From positions 1-14,394 of the forward strand of contig JALUUU010000062.1 of the NCBI GenBank assembly GCA_027021185.1: DNA of 14,394 bases. The letters run 5' to 3'. Shown here one piece after another: positions 1-5,994 of this stretch. The notes under the pieces were generated by a model, which had not been told where the DNA came from, made no database searches, and saw only the letters and a program-made list of their open reading frames with translations. Every line of letters begins with the position of its first letter. Position 1 is the stretch's first letter. A program made the position numbers and the translations under genes. Origin of the DNA: an archaeon. GTDB lineage: Archaea > Hydrothermarchaeota > Hydrothermarchaeia > Hydrothermarchaeales > JALUUU01.

Positions 1-1
1 G

Positions 2-454
2 GCTGTGGTGGATGTTGATATGGAGGCATGCTCCGTGGAGGAGGCATGCGACTGCGACGTACTCTCCACCACCACTCCAGTTAGGAAGCCTGTTGTTAAG
101 GAGGAGTGGATCCGGGAGGGAACCCACATAAACGCCATAGGGGCTGATGCGGAAGGAAAGCAGGAGCTGGAGCCGGGTATTCTCAAAAAAGCCAAGATCT
201 TTGTGGACGACATGGCCCAGGCAACCCACTCCGGGGAGGTTAACGTTCCCCTCTCTGAGGGACTTCTCTCAGTGGAGCACATAGAGGGGGAAATCGGTGA
301 GGTCATAGCGGGCATATTAAGGGGGCGGACAAAGAGGGATGAGATAACAATTTTCGACTCCACTGGCTTGGCGATACAGGACGTGGCTGTGGGCAGGCTG
401 GTCTATAAGAAAGCCCTTAAAAAAGGCTTGGGCAGAAGGCTTGAGTCATTCTAG
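2..454 (+). CDS. alanine dehydrogenase / ornithine cyclodeaminase family protein, 5'-truncated by window edge
   Basis: This is the C-terminal part of a cytosolic NAD(P)-dependent enzyme of the ornithine cyclodeaminase/mu-crystallin family, which includes archaeal alanine dehydrogenase (pyruvate + NH3 + NADH to alanine). The frame is open to the left edge, so the GTG at 5 is probably not the start and the N-terminal half lies outside. Family landmarks are EEACDCDVL (end of the Rossmann dinucleotide fold), EEWIREGTHINAIGADAEGK, KIFVDDMAQATHSGEVNVPL, GEIGEVIAG and FDSTGLAIQDVAVG, in the usual order near the C-terminus. The family is normally about 320 residues, so about half is present. The C-terminus is intact. 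The last 9 bp overlap the convergent PadR gene. Family assignment is firm. Choosing alanine dehydrogenase over cyclodeaminase or another imine reductase is not possible from this part. Confidence 0.88.
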   Translation, partial: AVVDVDMEACSVEEACDCDVLSTTTPVRKPVVKEEWIREGTHINAIGADAEGKQELEPGILKKAKIFVDDMAQATHSGEVNVPLSEGLLSVEHIEGEIGEVIAGILRGRTKRDEITIFDSTGLAIQDVAVGRLVYKKALKKGLGRRLESF

Positions 455-751
455 TTTTTCTGTCATCTTCCTGAGGTAAGCGATTCCTTCTTGAAGAAGC
501 TGCTCACCCTTTGGGGTTAGGGAGTAGTATTTCTTGTTCTCCCTCCACTTCGGGGCAACATAGCCCTCTCTCTCCAGCTTGTAGAGTACGACATACGACG
601 TTACGAGGGCCGGGGAGAAGCCGAATTTTTTTTCAAGCTCTTTCCTGATCTCATATGCATACATGTCCCGCTCTTTCAGGAGTCTGAGTAAATACAGCCA
701 CAGAATATCCCGGGTTGTTTTTATTTTTAGGCGTTCCATGGGGGAGGGCAT
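446..751 (-). CDS. PadR-family winged-helix transcriptional regulator
   Basis: A small cytosolic DNA-binding protein of about 101 residues, matching the short PadR subfamily. The N-terminal winged helix reads through LWLYLLRLLKERDMYAYEI, then the recognition-helix region FGFSPALVTSYVVLYKLE, then the wing EGYVAPKWRENKKYYSLTPKG, which carries the typical PadR Y-x-LT-x-KG signature. A short C-terminal helix follows. Two starts are possible: ATG at 751 and ATG at 739. Neither has a Shine-Dalgarno sequence. A TATA-like stretch around 757-767 would put transcription initiation near 739, favouring a leaderless mRNA from 739; the next AT-rich block fits 751. The gene is divergent from INO1 and the palindrome at 757-778 lies between them, so autoregulation and control of INO1 are plausible. 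The ligand is unknown. Confidence 0.9.
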   Translation of the reverse strand: MPSPMERLKIKTTRDILWLYLLRLLKERDMYAYEIRKELEKKFGFSPALVTSYVVLYKLEREGYVAPKWRENKKYYSLTPKGEQLLQEGIAYLRKMTEKLE

Positions 752-756
752 CAGAG

Positions 757-778
757 ATATTTTATAACCATAAAATAT
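757..778. promoter_or_regulatory. perfect palindrome in the PadR/INO1 divergent promoter
   Basis: Arms ATATTTTAT (757-765) and ATAAAATAT (770-778) are exact inverted repeats around AACC. The element overlaps the probable TATA boxes of both divergent genes. PadR dimers bind inverted repeats and usually repress their own promoter, so this is a candidate operator. AT-rich TATA boxes facing opposite ways can produce such symmetry by chance, so the operator role is inferred. Confidence 0.5.
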
Positions 779-814
779 TTATTTGTTTTGAATTATTTTA
801 TAGTGGTAAAAGCC

Positions 815-1888
815 ATGGGAAAGATAAGAGTAGCTATCGTAGGAGTTGGAAACTGTGCATCCTCCCTTGTCCAGGGAGTAGAGTTCTATAGAGACGTAAA
901 GGAAGATACCTTCGTCCCAGGGGTTATGCACAATGTCCTGGGGGGTTATCGTATTGGAGACATCGAGTTCTCAGCAGCCTTCGACGTGGACAAAAACAAA
1001 GTAGGCAAAGACCTAGGGGAAGCGATATTCGTAGAACCAAACAACACGATGAAATTCAGCGAGGTCCCAGACCTCGGGGTCACTGTCCAGCGGGGAATGA
1101 CTCACGATGGCATAGGCAAGTACCTGGGCCATAAAATAGAGAAGCATCCATCCCCCACGGTCGATGTCGTTGAAACCCTGGAGGAGACTAAAACAGACGT
1201 TGTTATCAACTATCTCCCTGTGGGGAGCGAGTTTGCCACCAAGTGGTACGTGGAGAAGGCGCTGGAGGCAGGATGCGGCTTCATAAACTGCATACCAGTT
1301 TTTATAGCTAAGGAAAAGCGGTGGCAGGAACTCTTTGAAAAAAAAGGCGTTCCGATAATAGGGGATGATATAAAGAGTCAGGTAGGCGCCACCATCCTTC
1401 ACAGGGTCATAGTGAACCTTCTTAAAGACAGAGGAGTAAAGCTGAAACGCACCTCTCAGCTCAACGTAGGCGGAAACACGGACTTCTACAACATGCTGGA
1501 GCGGGAGCGCCTGGAGTCTAAAAAAATATCCAAGACGACAGCGGTGACCTCTCAGCTGGACTACGATATTGGAAGCGACAATGTGCATATCGGCCCAAGC
1601 GACTATGTTGCCTGGCTAGAAGACAGGAAGTGGGCATACATAAGGCTCGAGGGCATGGGATTCGGAGGCGCCCCCTTAAACATTGAACTGAAGCTGGAGG
1701 TGTGGGATTCCCCCAACAGCGCAGGCGTGGTTATAGACGCCGTGAGATGCGCGAAGCTCGCCATGGATCGGGGGATAGGAGGTGCCTTACTAGCCCCATC
1801 GGCCTACTTTATGAAGTCTCCCCCTATTCAGTACACTGACGGTGAAGCCAGAGAAATGCTGGAGGAATTTATCAGCTCATCCCAGTAG
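815..1888 (+). CDS. ino1: myo-inositol-1-phosphate synthase (inositol-3-phosphate synthase)
   Basis: It converts glucose 6-phosphate to L-myo-inositol 1-phosphate in the cytosol with NAD as internal redox cofactor. This is the first step toward archaeal inositol phospholipids or inositol-phosphate solutes. The N-terminal Rossmann start is VAIVGVGNCASSLVQG. The core has NYLPVGSE, GDDIKSQVGATILHR and LNVGGNTDFYNMLERERLES, followed by the substrate-site segment EGMGFGGAPLNIELKLEVWD. These match the short mycobacterial/archaeal type of about 360 residues. A TTG at 788 would add nine residues (MNYFIVVKA) unlike the family. The ATG at 815 begins directly before the Rossmann strand and is preferred. 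The gene lies divergent from PadR, with an AT-rich TATA region near 770-783. Its last 12 bp overlap the convergent response-regulator gene. Use in lipids versus solutes cannot be told from the sequence. Confidence 0.95.
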   Translation: MGKIRVAIVGVGNCASSLVQGVEFYRDVKEDTFVPGVMHNVLGGYRIGDIEFSAAFDVDKNKVGKDLGEAIFVEPNNTMKFSEVPDLGVTVQRGMTHDGIGKYLGHKIEKHPSPTVDVVETLEETKTDVVINYLPVGSEFATKWYVEKALEAGCGFINCIPVFIAKEKRWQELFEKKGVPIIGDDIKSQVGATILHRVIVNLLKDRGVKLKRTSQLNVGGNTDFYNMLERERLESKKISKTTAVTSQLDYDIGSDNVHIGPSDYVAWLEDRKWAYIRLEGMGFGGAPLNIELKLEVWDSPNSAGVVIDAVRCAKLAMDRGIGGALLAPSAYFMKSPPIQYTDGEAREMLEEFISSSQ

Positions 1889-2257
1889 GGTTGTCACAGT
1901 CCTTCTCAACTCATCAAAATCAACTGGTTTAGATAGGTGGGCGTCGGCTCCTGCATAGTGGAGACTCCTCATGATGTCCTCTGAGTCTTTCAACACTGAG
2001 AGAATTGATACAGGGATCGATGGGTAATCTCGTCGGTCTTTGATCTCTTTACATACCTCCCATCCATCCATTCCAGGCATCATTATGTCCAGGAGAACGA
2101 GGTCGGGTCTGTCGGTAACGATTCTTCGCAGGCACTCCTCTCCGCTTGTGGCACCTAAAACACTGTAGCCATCTTTCTCTAAAACAAGTCTGAGCATGTA
2201 TATGAGGTCCTCATTGTCGTCGACTACCATTATCTTTTTTTTGCCATGCCTTTTCAT
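1877..2257 (-). CDS. stand-alone response regulator receiver (CheY-like)
   Basis: A 126-residue single receiver domain with no output domain. The acidic pair is D13-D14 (MVVDDNED). The phosphoacceptor is D57 in LVLLDIMMPGMDGWEV. The switch Ser is in PVSILS (about S84-S87), and the conserved Lys is K110 in LSKPVD, so every residue needed for phosphotransfer is present. It would take a phosphoryl group from a histidine kinase, none of which is in this window, and act by protein contact. It begins 2 nt after the stop of the winged-helix gene upstream, so the two are almost certainly one transcript. The winged-helix protein may be its DNA-binding partner, or the receiver may serve a kinase elsewhere. 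The 3' end overlaps INO1 by 12 bp. Confidence 0.93.
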   Translation of the reverse strand: MKRHGKKKIMVVDDNEDLIYMLRLVLEKDGYSVLGATSGEECLRRIVTDRPDLVLLDIMMPGMDGWEVCKEIKDRRDYPSIPVSILSVLKDSEDIMRSLHYAGADAHLSKPVDFDELRRTVTTLLG

Positions 2258-2259
2258 AA

Positions 2260-2595
2260 CTATCCCCTGATGCTGTGTAAACCATCCATGGCTAGGAGGC
2301 CGCCCGGATTCAAGATCACCACTGCTTTTTGCCCTGTGAGTCTTTCAATCTCTCTCAACAGTTTCAGCACCTCAACAGGAGTTCTTATATTGTTCTCCTT
2401 ATTTGTAAACCATACCTTTGTAGGCCCTATAAGTTCATAGTCCACTAGACCTTTTTCTCGAAGGATGCGCAGGTACTTCAACGTCGTCACTTTACACATA
2501 TTCGCTTTAGCAACTATATCGACAGTTTTTATTCTCCCTTCTCGCTTAATTATACTATATATTTCGTTTTCTCTCCATTCCATTTCCACACCCAC
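2260..2595 (-). CDS. winged-helix-turn-helix transcriptional regulator
   Basis: About 107-111 residues. The first half is a clear winged helix: ENEIYSIIKREGRIKTVDIV, then the recognition helix KVTTLKYLRILREKGLVDYE and a wing ending in KVWFTNKENN. The C-terminal third (PVEVLKLLREIERLTGQKAV, then VILNPGGLLAMDG) is not a domain I can name. The start is either GTG at 2595 or ATG at 2583. The ATG has a GGTG element about 5 nt upstream and is slightly favoured. The TAG stop lies 2 nt before the ATG of the receiver gene, so this protein and the receiver probably form a split two-component output. It diverges from the UbiA gene across a 146-bp AT-rich intergenic region and could regulate that gene. 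The DNA target is not known. Confidence 0.85.
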   Translation of the reverse strand: MGVEMEWRENEIYSIIKREGRIKTVDIVAKANMCKVTTLKYLRILREKGLVDYELIGPTKVWFTNKENNIRTPVEVLKLLREIERLTGQKAVVILNPGGLLAMDGLHSIRG

Positions 2596-2638
2596 TAATT
2601 ACTGTCAAGTTATGAATTAAATACTTTTTGGACTCGTT

Positions 2639-2723
2639 TATACAAAAAAATTTATATATAAACTTAATCGAAACATTTATATTTAATTAACTATACAAAA
2701 AAGTCTATAAATAAACCAAAACG
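2639..2723. repeat. imperfect 32-bp direct repeat in the wHTH/UbiA intergenic region
   Basis: Copy 1 is 2639-2670 and copy 2 is 2692-2723, 53 bp apart start to start. Both begin TATACAAAAAA, share a central run ending ATAAAC, and end in CG. I count about six mismatches by eye. Each copy contains a TATA-like core. The 2703-2713 TATA (TCTATAAATA) is placed to serve the UbiA gene with a very short leader. The repeats may be tandem regulator sites or duplicated promoters. Confidence 0.6.
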
Positions 2724-2741
2724 TCTACTTACCGGGGGGAG

Positions 2742-3569
2742 ATGAGCGTCCTGAGAGGTGGGGAGACTCACTACACAAGAGAGTTTATAGGATTCATAAA
2801 GCCGGAAATAGGGATTTTTCTGGGAAGTGTGACTGCGTTAGGTTACTTGTTATCCAGCCCCTTGAAAAAAGATCTTATTTACTTGTTACTAGGCGTATTT
2901 TTTGCCAGCATTACTGTGTATTCTTTTAATCATTTTAAAGACAAAAAAGAAGATTTAATAAATAAAAAAAAGCTCAATTATTTTGTAAAAAGCGGAACAG
3001 GCTATTATATTGTATTATTTTCCTTGTTTCTGAGCATTGTTTTTATTCTATCCTTATCATCCAGAATCTTTTGGATATACCTTGTCTGCATGGTTGGGGG
3101 AATTTTATACTCTTTAATTCGAATAAAGAGATTCTTTATTTTAAAAAATCTGTATACAGCGTTTTTTATGACTCTTGGGTTTGTCATGGGAACAGTCTTG
3201 GGCGGTTCTACCATAAGTGAGGTTTTTTATTATGTGTTCACGATTTTCTTGATCGGGCTGTGTGTTAGCATAGTGGGCGATTTGCGTGACTATCTCGGCG
3301 ATAAATTAGCGAACGTAAGAACAGTACCAGTTGTTTTAGGCTATGAAAAAGCAAGAAAGATGGTTTGCATGCTTTTAATTTTTTTCTCAGTGATTGTTGT
3401 AGGTTTTAATTTGAAAGCATTTCTTCCATCTATCCTATTTATATCGGCGTCAATATTCTTCCTTCTTAAAAACGATATCAAAAAAACCAGGCTCAGCCTA
3501 TTGTTCTCCATTGCCTTTTTATTGGGCATTAATATACTGATCCAAAAACAAAGCTACGTGGTTATATGA
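2742..3569 (+). CDS. UbiA-family membrane prenyltransferase
   Basis: A polytopic membrane enzyme of 275 residues with about eight hydrophobic segments. It would transfer a prenyl chain to an acceptor, with Mg2+ bound by two Asp-rich motifs. Motif 1 is SFNHFKDKKED (about 61-71): N63, D67 and D71 are kept, but the usual second Asp (ND) is H64. Motif 2 is GDLRDYLGDKLANVRTVPV (about 177-195), a canonical DxxDxxGD followed by R-T-x-P. The YSLIRIKRFFILKNL stretch also fits the family. Archaeal members include digeranylgeranylglyceryl-phosphate synthase and quinone or heme enzymes; the acceptor cannot be named here. ATG at 2742 directly follows a GGGGGGAG run, and a TATA at about 2706-2713 implies a near-leaderless message. 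The coding sequence is far more AT-rich than ino1 or ftsZ. Its 3' end overlaps the next convergent gene by 16 bp. Confidence 0.88.
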   Translation: MSVLRGGETHYTREFIGFIKPEIGIFLGSVTALGYLLSSPLKKDLIYLLLGVFFASITVYSFNHFKDKKEDLINKKKLNYFVKSGTGYYIVLFSLFLSIVFILSLSSRIFWIYLVCMVGGILYSLIRIKRFFILKNLYTAFFMTLGFVMGTVLGGSTISEVFYYVFTIFLIGLCVSIVGDLRDYLGDKLANVRTVPVVLGYEKARKMVCMLLIFFSVIVVGFNLKAFLPSILFISASIFFLLKNDIKKTRLSLLFSIAFLLGINILIQKQSYVVI

Positions 3570-4561
3570 ATTGATATTTTCCTGTTGTATTCGTGCATAT
3601 TTAAAATTCTGAAATCCCTGTTTATCATCCAAACATAACCCAAAATTACGTTTGAGATCACGTTCCAGTTGTCTCTTTCAGATTGCAGGCCATAGGGCGG
3701 ATAGTTTATTTCAATGATTATGCCATCAGTGGTTATAACAATGTTCATTATACCCAGGCCCATTGCCTGAAATAAATTCTTCAACAAATTGAGTTTTTCA
3801 AAGGACGAACTGTCTGGATGAATCATTTTCAGGAAGTATTTGTTGGCGATGATAGGTAGTTCATTTAGGCACAGATTATTATTGCCAATTATGTGGAAGA
3901 TGGTGGGCTCGAAGATCGGCAGTAATTTTTCTCTGAAATAAATTTTATTGCCCTTGATTGTGAATATCCCCGTTCGTATACTGTTTTTTATGTCATAACC
4001 TTTCGCTTTTTTGGGGATAGCGTTGAGTGACAGATATTCAGTTCTATCTCTTCCGTCGATGTCAAAGGGTCTTCTTGTAATCTTATAGGTATACTCGCAA
4101 AGATCTTTGTTCTGATATACATCAATGACATCTAGGTCTGAATTAAACAATATATTTAAAACTCCTCTATAAGCTCCTGGAATCAAATTATTTGGCCCTA
4201 TTACTCTAGTTACGCCTTCATTTTCTGTTTTAAGTGTAATAATCTTATTATGCTTTTCGAGATATAAATCGTCCAGTATTCCATAGCTCGTCCAGACTTC
4301 TTTCATTATTTTATTAATCGTAAAAAATGGTTTTTTCTTCATAAATAGCGGTACAAGTTGTTTTACTATTAATGCCCCCCATTTAACACCCATATTTTCT
4401 ATTTGACTGGAATAACCACGTTTTTCACATTCTCTGATATACTTAGCCATAATATCTTCAAAGAATAACGTATTACGCCGTTTTTTTATTAATAAGTTAC
4501 TGACAATGCCCCCCACTATGGAATCAATTATTTTACCACTCAATGAGGATGATAATGGCAT
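3554..4561 (-). CDS. hypothetical protein with an internal domain duplication
   Basis: I do not recognise this 335-residue protein. It has no signal peptide or clear membrane span. Its sequence is rich in Ile, Asn and Lys, matching the AT-rich DNA. The two halves look related. One unit (about 75-160) runs from a helix NKIMKEVWTSYGI through a strand KIITLKT and a second helix AYRGVLNILFN to a final strand EYTYKIT. The other (about 250-335) runs NLLKNLFQAMGLGI, then GIIIEINYPP, NVISNVILGYVWMI and KISIHIT. The helix-strand-helix-strand order recalls small ligand-sensing domains such as V4R/heme-NO-binding types, but no cofactor residue is identifiable and that is only an impression. ATG at 4561 lacks a close Shine-Dalgarno; GAGAGGAG lies about 17 nt upstream. 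The gene is convergent with UbiA and downstream of the AbrB/KaiC pair. Confidence 0.7.
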   Translation of the reverse strand: MPLSSSLSGKIIDSIVGGIVSNLLIKKRRNTLFFEDIMAKYIRECEKRGYSSQIENMGVKWGALIVKQLVPLFMKKKPFFTINKIMKEVWTSYGILDDLYLEKHNKIITLKTENEGVTRVIGPNNLIPGAYRGVLNILFNSDLDVIDVYQNKDLCEYTYKITRRPFDIDGRDRTEYLSLNAIPKKAKGYDIKNSIRTGIFTIKGNKIYFREKLLPIFEPTIFHIIGNNNLCLNELPIIANKYFLKMIHPDSSSFEKLNLLKNLFQAMGLGIMNIVITTDGIIIEINYPPYGLQSERDNWNVISNVILGYVWMINRDFRILNMHEYNRKISIHITT

Positions 4562-4602
4562 AATTACATATAGCGTATAACTCCTCTCTAACTTAAGTTT
4601 AA

Positions 4603-4710
4603 CTAATCAGGCTGCTTATTACATCTCTCAACAAATTCGGCTTCATATCTAAATGTCTTTAGAATAGATCCGACTTCTTGTTTTGATAGATCATTGAAGA
4701 GCTGCAAGAT
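4603..4710 (-). other. 35-codon in-frame open extension after the KaiC-like TAG stop
   Basis: After the TAG at 4711-4713 the same frame stays open for 35 codons to a second TAG at 4603-4605. The predicted residues are amphipathic and protein-like (ILQLFNDLSKQEVGSILK, then TFRYEAEFVERCNKQPD). It could be a readthrough tail, the relic of a longer KaiC-like protein after a nonsense mutation, or chance. No separate start with a ribosome binding site is visible. TAG is the ordinary stop of many genes here, which argues against dedicated recoding. Confidence 0.3.
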
Positions 4711-5385
4711 CTAAATTATTTTTTTATCACCTAATTTCAGGCCTTTGCGATCTATAACAAAGTCATGGGCCACTTTAGGCTCAAAGCTTGTATACCGCAT
4801 CTTTTCTACGCGCAGAATTCTGCGGGGTTTCTCCTCGAATTCTAGGAAAGAAATATTTATAACGCCGTCACATTCAAATGCCTCCCCTAAACCCGCGTCT
4901 ATTCTATCGTTTTCTGTTTCACATATCAACAGCGTGCATCCAACTTTTTCTCTCAGATATCTTGTCAAGGTGTCAAGCTGGGTCCTGTACTGGCGTTTAT
5001 CTTCCGCGAATAAGAGAAGCTTATTGATGTTGTCTATAACTAAACGCTCAAAACTTGGGAACTGCTCTATGATATCTATAAAGCGAGTAACAGATATATC
5101 CGAGCCTAAGTCGATGCTTTTTATTACGAATGTTTCATTTTTACTTACTACCTGCAGGGGATTTATCCTGCTGCACGCTCTTAGGAGGCCTTGCTCATTC
5201 TCGTTAAAGGAGATGTAACAACTTCTCTCGTTCTTCTTACTCCCCTCCGCCAGAAAGCTCAAGCCAAAAAGAGTCTTACCAGTACCGGGTCCCCCAGAAA
5301 CAAGGATGACTGTTTCTTTAGGAAATCCTCCCTCTATAAGTTCGTTAAGTCCTCTTATACCAGTAGTTACTCGTTGGCTGCTCAT
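4711..5385 (-). CDS. KaiC-like RecA-superfamily ATPase, single domain
   Basis: A 224-residue cytosolic ATPase of the KaiC/RadA-like family that is common in archaea and usually tied to signalling (motility, phosphorylation scaffolds). The opening GIRGLNELIEGGFPKETVIL and Walker A GGPGTGKT (31-38) are textbook. Walker B is RLVIDN (114-119) with D118. The segment where KaiC proteins carry the catalytic Glu pair reads SFNENEQG (59-66), giving E62 and E64 rather than adjacent Glu residues. The C-terminus RRILRVEKMRYTSFEPK and HDFVIDRKGLKL is the normal end of this fold, so the protein is complete at the TAG. ATG at 5385 overlaps the TGA of the preceding AbrB-like gene (ATGA), implying translational coupling. 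An in-frame extension beyond the stop is listed separately. The partner and the process controlled are unknown. Confidence 0.92.
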   Translation of the reverse strand: MSSQRVTTGIRGLNELIEGGFPKETVILVSGGPGTGKTLFGLSFLAEGSKKNERSCYISFNENEQGLLRACSRINPLQVVSKNETFVIKSIDLGSDISVTRFIDIIEQFPSFERLVIDNINKLLLFAEDKRQYRTQLDTLTRYLREKVGCTLLICETENDRIDAGLGEAFECDGVINISFLEFEEKPRRILRVEKMRYTSFEPKVAHDFVIDRKGLKLGDKKII

Positions 5386-5717
5386 ATCCTCTCCTCCTTT
5401 TCAAACTCTGGAATTAACTCAGATTTCTCCAGCTTGATTAGCAGATACTTTTCTTTGTTTACTTCAAAGACCTTCGCGGGGCATTTTTTTCTGAGAGCAG
5501 GGATCTGATGCCTTTTAAGCAGTTTGTTAGGCACCATAATCCTATTGCCGTTTCCCAATTTCCCCGTGGTCAGTTTTAGTTCCATGGCGTCATCGCTGGT
5601 GGGCAGAATAACCAAATTAGTCGTAAAAGTCCTGAGCATCCTGTACTCCTCTTCGGTGGCGTCGAGAGTTATAGTTACCCCCTCAGAGTTGAAATCGATG
5701 TATTTTATACTCGCCAT
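5382..5717 (-). CDS. small protein with AbrB/SpoVT-like domain, coupled to KaiC-like gene
   Basis: A 111-residue protein. The N-terminal part (1-45, from MASIKYIDFNSEGVTITLD through EEEYRMLRTF) is an unassigned alpha/beta region. Residues about 48-96 resemble a swapped-hairpin AbrB/SpoVT fold: KLTTGKLGNGNRIMVPNKLL, then KRHQI and VFEVNKEKYLLIKLEK. These recall the G-x-R-I-x-[IV]-P start and the closing strand of archaeal AbrB-type regulators. The likely role is a DNA-binding or antitoxin-like regulator working with the KaiC-like ATPase, whose ATG overlaps this stop. The start at 5717 has a strong AAAGGAGG sequence about 11 nt upstream. The leader 5718-5789 is very AT-rich with several TATA-like runs. 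The domain call is from pattern only. Confidence 0.7.
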   Translation of the reverse strand: MASIKYIDFNSEGVTITLDATEEEYRMLRTFTTNLVILPTSDDAMELKLTTGKLGNGNRIMVPNKLLKRHQIPALRKKCPAKVFEVNKEKYLLIKLEKSELIPEFEKEERI

Positions 5718-5789
5718 GTATAAATAAGCCTCCTTTAGAATTTATATTTGTTTATTTATTTTACACAAAATTAACATTAAAAGCTTTTT

Positions 5790-5969
5790 TTAGTATGGAG
5801 TTTTTAACTCATGGAGCTGATATCTAAAATCCCTCAAATCCTCCTCCACGTCCATGAGAAGCTTTCTGTATAACCCCTTCCTCCGCCTTAGAACTGGTAT
5901 AGTCTCCCCCAGGTGCATTTTCAGCTGAATCCTTGTAAGCTCTAGGGCGAGATAAATATCTTTATCCAT
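5790..5969 (-). CDS. small charged helical protein (59 residues), unrecognised
   Basis: An open frame from ATG at 5969 to TAA at 5790 encodes 59 residues: MDKDIYLALELTRIQLKMHL, then GETIPVLRRRKGLYRKLLMD, then VEEDLRDFRYQLHELKTPY. The pattern is two amphipathic helices around a short Pro-containing turn, rich in Leu, Arg, Glu and Lys, which looks coding rather than random. It uses GC-containing codons unlike the AT-rich DNA on either side. It starts 25 nt after the stop of the 73-codon winged-helix gene. There is no Shine-Dalgarno, and the gap is a T-rich run that could itself end transcription, so expression is uncertain. No in-frame start exists upstream. A small protein-binding or nucleic-acid-binding peptide is possible; no function is claimed. 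Confidence 0.5.
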   Translation of the reverse strand: MDKDIYLALELTRIQLKMHLGETIPVLRRRKGLYRKLLMDVEEDLRDFRYQLHELKTPY

Positions 5970-5994
5970 TTTAAAAAAATAAAAAGAGAGGTAC
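5970..5994 (-). terminator. T-rich run after the 73-codon wHTH gene
   Basis: On the minus strand, right after the TAA at 5995-5997, the sequence reads CTCTCTTTTTATTTTTTT. Archaeal transcription commonly ends at such U-rich tracts. If it works here, it ends the ftsZ-wHTH transcript and isolates the 59-codon gene. Confidence 0.45.

Noticed and set aside
1013..1588. 191-codon open frame on the minus strand inside ino1
   Set aside because: The opposite strand encodes a full, conserved inositol-phosphate synthase; the antisense product matches no family pattern.
4711..4713. Pyrrolysine recoding of the KaiC-like TAG
   Set aside because: ino1, ftsZ, DUF447 and several other genes here end at TAG, and the KaiC fold is complete before it. 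Chance or decay is simpler.
2600..5990. Mobile element or prophage
   Set aside because: Despite the composition shift there is no integrase, transposase, terminal repeat or target duplication.
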